NCBI GenBank assembly: GCA_030679805.1
Contig: JAUXST010000385.1
Coordinates: 1-6,015 of the forward strand
DNA from: Reyranella sp.
Lineage (GTDB): Bacteria; Pseudomonadota; Alphaproteobacteria; Reyranellales; Reyranellaceae
Reading direction: 5' to 3'
Length of the DNA stretch: 6,015 nucleotides
Of this stretch, positions 1 through 6,015 are shown one piece after another; within the stretch, counting starts at the first letter, position 1, and every line of letters starts with the position of its first letter. The notes under the pieces were generated by a model. It saw only the letters and a list, made by a program, of their open reading frames with translations, had not been told where the DNA came from and did no database searches. The position numbers were made by a program, and so were the translations under genes.

Positions 1-119
1 GCGGCGTAGACGGCGAGCGAGACGAGGTCGATCAGGAACGGCACCGACATCGCCAGGAAATAGCGATGCACGAGGCGGGCGGGCGCCGCGAGCGACGCCA
101 CGTCGGTCGATGCTGTCAT
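1..119 (-). CDS. N-terminus of an unrecognised membrane protein (partial)
   Basis: An open frame runs leftward from an ATG at 119-117 and stays open to the window edge, giving about 39 residues. The start reads MTASTDVASLAAPARLVHRY and leads into a hydrophobic stretch from about residue 20 (FLAMSVPFLIDLVSLAVY), which looks like a first membrane segment or an uncleaved signal anchor. An in-frame TAG lies directly before the ATG (122-120), so the protein cannot start further upstream. No Shine-Dalgarno sequence is visible before this ATG; a second ATG at 50-48 (residue 24) is possible but would cut into the hydrophobic segment. The gene lies 60 bases downstream of the transglutaminase-like gene on the same strand and may be co-transcribed with it. 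I cannot assign a family from so short a piece. A multi-pass inner-membrane protein is inference from one hydrophobic segment. Confidence 0.55.
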   Translation of the reverse strand, partial: MTASTDVASLAAPARLVHRYFLAMSVPFLIDLVSLAVYA

Positions 120-179
120 CTATTCGGTATAATGCGGATCGGGGCGGAGCGGAATGCCCCGCCCGCCGCAGCCGCGGGA
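120..179 (-). other. Short intergenic spacer with an AT-rich patch
   Basis: Sixty bases separate the transglutaminase-like stop from the ATG of the left-edge membrane protein. Most of it is G+C, including a 6-base inverted repeat (140-145 with 156-161, 10-base loop) without a following T-run. The 14 bases next to the ATG (121-134) are strikingly AT-rich for this window and contain TATACC on the minus strand (131-126). No ribosome-binding site is seen. Confidence 0.5.
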
Positions 180-1274
180 TCAGGCCGTGAGTTCGCGCGC
201 CGTGATGCGGTACTTGAACTTGTCCGGATCGAGCGAGTCGAGGAAGTCCGCCTTGTTCTCGGCCTGCGGATACATCAGGAATGGAATGGCCGGCTCCTTC
301 GAGCCCGGCAGCTTCACGTCATGCGCGACGTTGAAGGCAACCCAATTGCCTTCCCACGCGCCGAACAGGGCCTTGCGCGCCGCGACGACCTTGGGGTCGC
401 CCATGGCGAGATTGCCCGGCGGCTCCTCGAGCACGACCTTGCGGACATCGGCCGGATCGACCGGCGTCCAGCCGCTCCCGTTCAGCCAGACTTCGGCGCG
501 GCAATGCTGCGCCTTGCTGACGACCTCCGATCCGGCGCCCAGCGCCTTGAAGCCGAACTCCGACGGCGCCACCCGGATGCCATAGACGTCGCGCGCCGGC
601 AGGCCGACGGAACGGGCGAGGCCGACATAAAGCGCGTTGAGGTCGGCACACTTGCCGTTGAGATTGCCGGTCTTGATCATCGTGGTGATGTCGCCCACGC
701 CGCAGCCCAGCGTCTTGGCGTTTCGGAAGGTGTTCTCCACGACCCATTCGTAGAGCGCGCGCGCCTTGGCGACATCGTCCTTCTTGCCGCGCACGATCTC
801 CTCGGCGGTCTCCTTGACCAGACCGTCGGTCGGCAGCAGGTCGGTCGAGGCGAGGCTGAGTTTGCGTTCCTCCTCGGTGAGGGGAATCACGCTTTGCGCC
901 AGCCCGACGCGAACCGCGCGATTCTGCGTCTGCACCTGGGTTGCGACCTCGATTGCCGGCGACTGCTGGTCACCCGCCCATTCGACACGCAGCATTTCGG
1001 CGCCATACTTGGGATCGCGCACCCGTTCGGCTACGCGCGCGTTGCCGGACCAGGTCACGTTGCCCGGCCGCTGCCAGTCGGCGGCCTCGAAGGTCGGGAG
1101 CGGGATCCATGCCTTGGTGGTGCCGTTCTGCGGTTCCACCCGTGCGGTCAGCACGAAGGTGCGCCAGCCCTTGGGCACGGGCGCGAAGGTGGCCTGGGCC
1201 GACGCCAGACGTGGCGCGAAGCCGACGGCGCCGACGGCGACGCCGGCTTTGAACATGTCGCGACGATTCATCAT
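180..1274 (-). CDS. Tat-exported transglutaminase-like (papain-fold) protein
   Basis: This 364-residue protein is probably a periplasmic transglutaminase-superfamily enzyme (COG1305-like). The N-terminus MNRRDMFKAGVAVGAVGF is a twin-arginine signal, with likely cleavage after ASA near residue 26. Residues 35-125 resemble the beta-rich N-terminal domain of such proteins (IPLP at 57-60). Residues 180-275 carry the catalytic core: GCG at 190-192, then NGKCADLNALYVGLARSVGLP with Cys209, His257 in AQHCRAEVW, and Asp273 in PVDPAD. The Cys-His-Asp triad is therefore complete. The C-terminal 90 residues (GNWVAFN, LPGS, FLMYPQAE) match, from memory, a common proteobacterial subfamily. Bacterial members are more often hydrolases or peptidases than cross-linkers, so the reaction and substrate are unknown. 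GAGG (1285-1282) lies 7 bases before the ATG at 1274; the adjacent ATG at 1271 is also possible. A TTG at 1355 would bury the Tat signal and is rejected. It lies 163 bases after livF. Confidence 0.88.
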   Translation of the reverse strand: MMNRRDMFKAGVAVGAVGFAPRLASAQATFAPVPKGWRTFVLTARVEPQNGTTKAWIPLPTFEAADWQRPGNVTWSGNARVAERVRDPKYGAEMLRVEWAGDQQSPAIEVATQVQTQNRAVRVGLAQSVIPLTEEERKLSLASTDLLPTDGLVKETAEEIVRGKKDDVAKARALYEWVVENTFRNAKTLGCGVGDITTMIKTGNLNGKCADLNALYVGLARSVGLPARDVYGIRVAPSEFGFKALGAGSEVVSKAQHCRAEVWLNGSGWTPVDPADVRKVVLEEPPGNLAMGDPKVVAARKALFGAWEGNWVAFNVAHDVKLPGSKEPAIPFLMYPQAENKADFLDSLDPDKFKYRITARELTA

Positions 1275-1281
1275 TTCCAGT

Positions 1282-1285
1282 CCTC
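1282..1285 (-). promoter_or_regulatory. Ribosome-binding site of the transglutaminase-like gene
   Basis: On the minus strand GAGG is followed by 7 bases and then ATGATG. The spacing best fits the first ATG (1274) and is still acceptable for the second (1271). This supports a start immediately before the twin-arginine signal rather than the upstream in-frame TTG at 1355. Confidence 0.6.
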
Positions 1286-1353
1286 GCCATGGCAATGCTT
1301 GCCGGAGAGAGTGGACATTCCTGTCGTCAGGAACGTCAGAACCATCCCGGATC

Positions 1354-1380
1354 AAAACCGCGCCGCACGCGACAGCGGTC
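1354..1380 (-). terminator. Weak possible intrinsic terminator after livF
   Basis: On the minus strand ACCGC (1379-1375) can pair with GCGGT (1361-1357) across a 13-base loop, and three more T residues follow (1356-1354). It begins 58 bases after the livF stop codon. The stem is only 5 base pairs and the T-run is short, so this may be chance in GC-rich DNA. If real, it would end or attenuate the transporter transcript before the transglutaminase-like gene. Confidence 0.18.
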
Positions 1381-1437
1381 TGTATCGGATGCGAAAGGAT
1401 TGCAGGCCGGCGGCGCGGTCGTCAACCGGGGTGGAGC

Positions 1438-2150
<713 letters not shown>

Positions 2151-2154
<4 letters not shown>

Positions 2155-2882
2155 GAGGCCTCCTGCTCGCCGAGGTAGACGTCGAGCACCGCCTGGTGGC
2201 GCGAGATCTCCTGCGGCGTTCCTTCGGCGATCTTCTCGCCGTAGCTCACGACGACGACCTCGCGAGCAAGCGCCATCACGGCGCGCATGACGTGCTCGAT
2301 CAGCAGGATGGTGAGGCCAGTGCGGGCGTTGAGGTCGCGCAGGAAGGCCACCATCACGTCGATCTCGGTGGGGCGCAGGCCCGCCATCACCTCGTCGAGC
2401 AGCAGCAGCCTGGGTCCGGTGGCGAGCGCGCGCGCTACTTCGAGCTTCTTGCGGTCGGGCAGGGTGAGGTTCTCGGCGAGCTGGTGCCGCCGGTCGTGCA
2501 GCCCGAGCTGCGCCAGAAGGGAAGCAGCGGCGTCGCGGGCCTCGGTGAGATCGGGGCGTTGATGCAGCGCGCCGACGGTGACGTTCTCCAGGACGCTCAG
2601 CCCCTTGAAGGGCTTTACGATCTGGAAGGTACGGCCGACGCCTGCGTCGCACACCCGGTCGGGCCGCAGCCCCGAGATCTTCCGGCCGTCGAGCGTGACC
2701 GCGCCGGCATCCGGGACGTAGACCCCGGCGATCATGTTGAAGATCGTGGTTTTGCCCGCGCCGTTGGGCCCGATCAGGGCGTGGATGGCGCCGGCGGGCA
2801 CGCTGAAGCTGACATCGTGCACCGCGCGCAGGCCGCGGAAGTTCTTGCCGACGCCGGCGAGTTCCAGGCGCGCGCCGCTCAT
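2151..2882 (-). CDS. livG: HAAT-family ABC importer ATPase, LivG-like
   Basis: This 243-residue cytoplasmic ATPase would pair with LivF to energise transport. Motifs in order: Walker A GPNGAGKT (38-45), Q-loop Gln87 in GRTFQIVKPFKGLSVLENV, Walker B LLLLDE (159-164) followed by VMAGLRPTE, and switch His197 in LLIEHVM. The ABC signature is unusual: where a consensus LSGGQ is expected the protein reads LTLPDRKKLEVARAL (139-153), with no SGG. I recall similar LTLPDRK and DEVMAGL versions in other proteobacterial LivG proteins, so this looks like a subfamily trait rather than decay. The C-terminus (GEKIAEGTPQEI) is typical of LivG. The ATG at 2882 overlaps the livM stop as ATGA, and the stop overlaps the livF start as ATGA. 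The start fits LivG alignments; only a weak GC-rich ribosome-binding region precedes it. E. coli LivG is slightly longer (about 255 residues). Confidence 0.94.
2159..2164 (-). promoter_or_regulatory. Strong Shine-Dalgarno of livF inside the end of livG
   Basis: AGGAGG on the minus strand lies 4 bases before the livF ATG and is embedded in the codons for the last residues of LivG. It is the only consensus ribosome-binding site among the four transporter genes with visible starts. This suggests livF can load ribosomes directly, as well as by coupling to livG termination at the ATGA overlap. Confidence 0.65.
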
Positions 2883-3877
2883 GGCCGCCGCTCGCCGATG
2901 CCGAGCTTGTCGGCCAGCCACGGCCAGACGCCGGCCGGTCGATAGATCACGATCACCAGCAGCGCGAGGCCGTAGAAAATCTGCTTCATGCCGGGGATGT
3001 GGAAGTATTCGCTGGCGTCGGTGAAGGCCTCGCCGAGGCCGGTCAGCACCACGGCGCCGACCACCGGTCCGAACAGCGTGCCCAGCCCGCCGATGATCGG
3101 CGCCAGCGTGATCTCGATCGAGCGGCCCATGGCGAAGGCCGTCTCGGGGAAGAGGTTGTTGTAGTAGAAGGCGTTCCAGACGCCCGCAAGCGCCGTCAGG
3201 CTGGCCGAGATCACCACCGCGATCATCTTGCAGCGGAGCACCGGCACGCCGACCGCCTGCGCCGCCTCGGCATCCTCGCGGATGGCGAGCCAGTAGCGAC
3301 CGAGGCGGCTCTCCAGCAGGGCACGACACAGGATGAAGGCGCCGACGGCCAGCGCCAGGATCAGATAGTAGAAGAGGAGGGGGCCGCCGCGCAGGTTCCA
3401 GACGTCCACCGTAGCGTCGACCTTGAGGAAGAGGCCACCCGAGCCGCCGGCCCACTCCCAATGATCGAAGGCAAGGCGCGTGAACTCGCTGAAGGCGATG
3501 GTGAGCAGCGCGAAGTAGACGCCGGCCAGGGAGAAGCGGAAGCCGAGATAGCCCACGATGGCGCCGGCGGCCGCAGCGGCGGCGACCGCCACGAACACGC
3601 CGGCCCACGGGCCGAGGCCATAGTGAAAGAAGAGTCCGGCGGCGACGTAGCCGCCGAGGCCGGCGTAGAGCGCGTGGCCGAGCGAGAGCTGGCCCGCGAA
3701 GCCCATCATGATGTTCCAGGCCTGGCCCACGAAGGCGAAGTAGAGGACCAGGATCAGGACCGAGAGGCCGTACTTGCCGAGCAGCGCCGGCGCCACCAGC
3801 AGGGCCAACAGCAGGACGCCCAGCCCCCACAGGGCGCGCGACGGCACGCCGTCGGTCAGGCGGCGGCCGAACTTCAT
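2879..3877 (-). CDS. livM: HAAT-family ABC importer permease, LivM-like
   Basis: This 332-residue inner-membrane permease would form the channel with LivH. Hydrophobic segments are visible at roughly residues 16-33, 37-57, 70-86, 91-111, 116-132, 167-185, 217-236, 255-280 and 299-312. Family motifs are GFAGQLSLGHALYAGLGGY (59-77), the cytoplasmic coupling loop LGRYWLAIREDAEAAQAVGV (192-211) that contacts the ATPase, and IIGGLGTLFGPVVGA (261-275), ending with IYRPAGVWP. Length is typical for non-enteric LivM proteins; E. coli LivM is longer (about 425) because of an N-terminal extension missing here. The ATG at 3877 overlaps the livH stop as ATGA and has only a weak AAGAG upstream, so translation probably depends on coupling to livH. 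The stop overlaps livG in the same way. Assignment to LivM rather than LivH rests on the GQLSLGHA and IREDAEAA motifs. Confidence 0.94.
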   Translation of the reverse strand: MKFGRRLTDGVPSRALWGLGVLLLALLVAPALLGKYGLSVLILVLYFAFVGQAWNIMMGFAGQLSLGHALYAGLGGYVAAGLFFHYGLGPWAGVFVAVAAAAAAGAIVGYLGFRFSLAGVYFALLTIAFSEFTRLAFDHWEWAGGSGGLFLKVDATVDVWNLRGGPLLFYYLILALAVGAFILCRALLESRLGRYWLAIREDAEAAQAVGVPVLRCKMIAVVISASLTALAGVWNAFYYNNLFPETAFAMGRSIEITLAPIIGGLGTLFGPVVGAVVLTGLGEAFTDASEYFHIPGMKQIFYGLALLVIVIYRPAGVWPWLADKLGIGERRP

Positions 3878-4755
3878 GTGCCGCTCTTGCCGAACAGACC
3901 CTGCGGACGCAGTAGCAGCACCAGGATCAGGATGCCGAAGCTCACCATGCTCTTGAGCGAGGGTTGCAGCAGCAGGCCCGCCACCGCCTCGCTGACACCG
4001 ATCAGCAGGCCGCCCATCAGGGCGCCGGTCATGCTGCCGAGGCCGCCAACGATCACGATGACGAAGGCGAGCAGCGTGTATTCTGCGGCAAGGAAAGGCG
4101 TCACTGGAATGATGGTGATCATGAGCGCGCCGGCCGCGCCGACGCAGGCGGCACCGACACCGAAAGTGAAAGCATAGAGGCGGCGCACGTCGAGGCCCAC
4201 GACCAGCGCGCCCATGTTGTTGTCGGCGGCGGCGCGGATCGACTTGCCGGTGCGCGTGCGGGTGAAGAAGAGCCACAGGAGTCCGGCGATGGCCACGGCG
4301 GCGAGGGCGGCGTGTAGGCGCACGGCGTCGAACACCAGGGGGCCGAGCTCGTAGGAATCGAACTGCGAGTCCATCTGGACGCTGCGCGAATCGGGTCCGG
4401 CGATGGCCAGGCAGCCGTTGACGAGGAGGATGGCGACGGCCAGCAGCAGCAGGAACTGCTGGTGCTCGGGTCGTCCGATGAAGGGCGAGATCAGCGTGCT
4501 TTGCAGGGCGTAGCCTGCCACGAAGAACAGGGCGGCAATCACCGGCAGGCTGAGCATCGGCGAGACCTGCAGATACTCGAAGCCCATCCAGGCGAGATAC
4601 ATGCCCACGACCATGATCTCGCCATGCGCGAAATTGACCACGCGCATGACGCCGAAAATCACCGACAGGCCGAGCGCCATCAGCCCGTACACCATGCCGG
4701 TCAACAGGCCCTTGGTAACGGCCTGCGCAAGTGACAGGAGAAAGTCGGAGGTCAA
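3874..4755 (-). CDS. livH: HAAT-family ABC importer permease, LivH-like
   Basis: This 293-residue inner-membrane permease is the partner of LivM. Motifs are GLLTGMVYGLMALGLSVIFGVMRVVNFAHGE (NFAHG at 41-45), the coupling loop GKSIRAAADNNMGALVVGLD (170-189) that would dock on an ATPase, VGGLGSMTGALMGGLLIG (236-253), and the C-terminal LRPQGLFG (282-289). About eight hydrophobic segments are visible. Length is close to E. coli LivH (308). The chosen start is TTG at 4755, 13 bases after the stop of the binding-protein gene, with only a weak AGG 4 bases before it. It gives the usual LivH N-terminus; the next ATG (residue 21) would cut into the first membrane segment, and no in-frame ATG or GTG lies between the binding-protein stop and this TTG. 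The rare start codon may set permease level below that of the binding protein, but this is inference. Confidence 0.93.
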   Translation of the reverse strand: MTSDFLLSLAQAVTKGLLTGMVYGLMALGLSVIFGVMRVVNFAHGEIMVVGMYLAWMGFEYLQVSPMLSLPVIAALFFVAGYALQSTLISPFIGRPEHQQFLLLLAVAILLVNGCLAIAGPDSRSVQMDSQFDSYELGPLVFDAVRLHAALAAVAIAGLLWLFFTRTRTGKSIRAAADNNMGALVVGLDVRRLYAFTFGVGAACVGAAGALMITIIPVTPFLAAEYTLLAFVIVIVGGLGSMTGALMGGLLIGVSEAVAGLLLQPSLKSMVSFGILILVLLLRPQGLFGKSGT

Positions 4756-4768
4756 AGCGCCTGCGCGA

Positions 4769-6015
4769 TCACACTCGTCGCTTGTCGTTCCAGCCGGGCA
4801 TCGGGAAGACCAGCGGCGCCGCCGCCGATTCGAGCGGCATGACGACGGTGGGCTTGCGCTTCAGGTTCTCGACGGCTGCCGCCTTGATGCTGACGTTCTG
4901 GCCCTTGGCGTCGAACTGGATCGGCCCGCCGATGATGACGTGCTGGTCGATCTTGGTCTTGCGCAGCGCCTCCATGAGGTCCGCGGGTTTGGTCGACTTG
5001 GCGGTGAGCCAGGCCTGGGCCGCGACCAGAAGACCCTCGAAGGTGAAGCCGCCGTTGATGTCGAGCTGGTCGTTGGGGAACTTGGCGGCGTGCCGCTTCT
5101 CCAGCGCCTGGGTCATCACCGACTTGGGATCGAGCCACGGCACGTTGGAGATCATGAAGTCGCCGTACTTGCCCATGGTCTTGAGGAAGTCCTGCTCGTA
5201 GAGGCCGGGCGCGCCGGGATTCATCACGCCCATCGGCTCCCAGCGCTGCTTCACCATCTCCTGGACGAGCAGCTTGGCATCGTTGAGGCGGCTCACCGGC
5301 ATCAGCAGCTCGGCCTTGGTCGCCTTGGCCTTCGCCACCTCGACCGAGAGGTCCTTCGCGGCCGGATCGTAGCTGATGGTGTCGACGATCTCGTAGGGCA
5401 TGTCGAGCTTGGGGAACAGCGCCTTGATGCCGTTGATCATCGCGGTGCCGAACGTGTCGTTGACGCTCATCATGACGGCGGTCTTGGGTGTCTTGCCCGA
5501 GACCTTGAAGATCTCCTTGTGCAGCGCCAGCGCGCCGGTGATCAGCATCGGCGCGGTCGGGAAGTTGCGCACCACGAACTTGTAACCCTGCTCGGTGATC
5601 TGCGGCGCCGCGGCGATATTGACGATCATCGGGACGCCGCGCTGCTCGGCCACCTGGGCGATGGCGATCGTCTGGCCGGAGTCGAAAGCGCCGACCAGGA
5701 TGTGGCAACCGGCATCGATCGCCTTCTCGGCCTGGGTGCGGGCGGCGTCGGGCTTGGACTCGGTGTCGTAGTTCACGATCTCGAGGCGGACCGGCATCTT
5801 CATGTCGCCGAACACCTCGTTGGCGATGTCGCCGCCGCGCCGGCAGGCCTGGCCGATCTGGGCCTGAATGCCCGAGGACGGCAACAGCAGGCCGACCTTG
5901 AGGTTGGCCGGCCCGGTCTGGGCGAAGCCGTGACGCAATGGCATCGGCGCGCCGATCAAGGTGGCGCCGGCGAGGGCGACCTTGCCGAGGCGGCGGCGGG
6001 TGAATTGATTGTGGC
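4769..6015 (-). CDS. Periplasmic substrate-binding protein of the importer (partial at N-terminus)
   Basis: This 414-residue visible part is a type I periplasmic binding protein of the Leu/Ile/Val-binding (Peripla_BP_6-like) family. Numbering from the first full codon at the edge, residues 5-31 look like a Tat signal (TRRRLGKVALAGATLIG, possible cleavage after GFA at 31). The mature part starts with the family's first strand LKVGLLLPSSG (38-48). Other family features are ILVGAFDSGQTIAIAQVAEQRGVPMI and Y-DPAAKDLSVEVAKAKATKAE. The start codon lies beyond the right edge: the frame stays open to 6015, and the TTG at 5959 would remove the twin arginines, so it is not the true start. It directly precedes livH by 13 bases and is surely the partner of LivHMGF. 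The ligand cannot be read from the sequence; binding proteins of this family also take urea, amides, aromatic acids or other small molecules. Only two cysteines (57 and 103) are present. Confidence 0.92.
   Translation of the reverse strand, partial: HNQFTRRRLGKVALAGATLIGAPMPLRHGFAQTGPANLKVGLLLPSSGIQAQIGQACRRGGDIANEVFGDMKMPVRLEIVNYDTESKPDAARTQAEKAIDAGCHILVGAFDSGQTIAIAQVAEQRGVPMIVNIAAAPQITEQGYKFVVRNFPTAPMLITGALALHKEIFKVSGKTPKTAVMMSVNDTFGTAMINGIKALFPKLDMPYEIVDTISYDPAAKDLSVEVAKAKATKAELLMPVSRLNDAKLLVQEMVKQRWEPMGVMNPGAPGLYEQDFLKTMGKYGDFMISNVPWLDPKSVMTQALEKRHAAKFPNDQLDINGGFTFEGLLVAAQAWLTAKSTKPADLMEALRKTKIDQHVIIGGPIQFDAKGQNVSIKAAAVENLKRKPTVVMPLESAAAPLVFPMPGWNDKRRV

Larger units (their letters stand above)
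1275..1437 (-). other. Intergenic region between livF and the transglutaminase-like gene
   Basis: This is the only gap over 100 bases in the window. Read on the minus strand it has a TTGACG (1425-1420) just after the livF stop, without a good -10 hexamer 17 bases on, then a weak hairpin ending in T residues (1379-1354), then a CTGACG-TTC-CTGACG direct repeat (1339-1325), then the GAGG ribosome-binding site. The length and contents are compatible with a separate promoter for the transglutaminase-like gene, but no element is strong. No small ORF with a ribosome-binding site was seen. Confidence 0.5.

Noticed and set aside
128..133. A perfect TATAAT on the plus strand
   Set aside because: No -35 hexamer lies at a suitable distance and no plus-strand gene follows; it is the complement of the AT-rich patch before the left-edge gene.
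140..161. GC-rich inverted repeat after the transglutaminase-like gene, considered as a terminator
   Set aside because: The 6-base-pair stem has a 10-base loop and no T-run follows on the minus strand; such stems are common by chance here.
1397..1425. TTGACG just after livF, considered as a -35 element for the transglutaminase-like gene
   Set aside because: The hexamer 17 bases downstream reads CAATCC, a poor -10, and the mapped distance to the gene would be long. It is not enough to call a promoter.
2999..4177. A 392-codon open frame on the plus strand antisense to livM and livH
   Set aside because: Its product is almost purely polar (Glu, Ala, Gly, Gln, Arg, His), the mirror of hydrophobic permease codons. 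No ribosome-binding site or domain is seen.
4752..5708. A 318-codon minus-strand frame overlapping the binding-protein gene
   Set aside because: It is a shifted frame of the same gene, with a low-complexity Arg/Asp/Gly-rich product. The binding-protein frame has clear family motifs throughout.

Overview
The window is very GC-rich and all its convincing genes lie on the minus strand, so transcription runs from the right edge to the left. Codons end mostly in G or C. Two exported proteins have twin-arginine (Tat-type) signals, and the permease and ATPase variants are of a type common in soil and water Proteobacteria. An alphaproteobacterium (Rhizobiales or Rhodospirillales type) is my best guess, with a betaproteobacterium possible. 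This is inference; no ribosomal or other marker gene is present.

From right to left (the direction of transcription): positions 6015-4769 hold a periplasmic substrate-binding protein whose start codon lies just beyond the right edge. Then come two membrane permeases, livH-like (4755-3874) and livM-like (3877-2879), and two cytoplasmic ATPases, livG-like (2882-2151) and livF-like (2154-1438). This is a complete five-gene ABC importer of the hydrophobic/branched-chain amino acid (HAAT) family, in the same order as E. coli livKHMGF. The permease-permease, permease-ATPase and ATPase-ATPase junctions are all 4-base ATGA overlaps, so the four genes are almost certainly co-transcribed and probably translationally coupled. 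The binding protein precedes livH by only 13 bases.

After a 163-base gap comes a Tat-exported transglutaminase-like protein with an intact Cys-His-Asp triad (1274-180). Then, after 60 bases, the N-terminus of an unrecognised membrane protein (119 to beyond base 1) begins.

Working model: the binding protein captures an amino acid or similar small ligand in the periplasm, LivH and LivM carry it across the inner membrane, and LivG and LivF power transport by ATP hydrolysis. The transglutaminase-like enzyme would also be periplasmic. It could release or modify ligands for the importer, but nothing in the sequence proves a link and the gap may separate the transcription units. I see no mobile element, CRISPR array, RNA gene or clearly new system. 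The most interesting points are the degenerate ABC signature of the LivG-like ATPase, the pairing of a Tat-type binding protein with a Tat-exported transglutaminase-like protein, and the repeated ATGA coupling.
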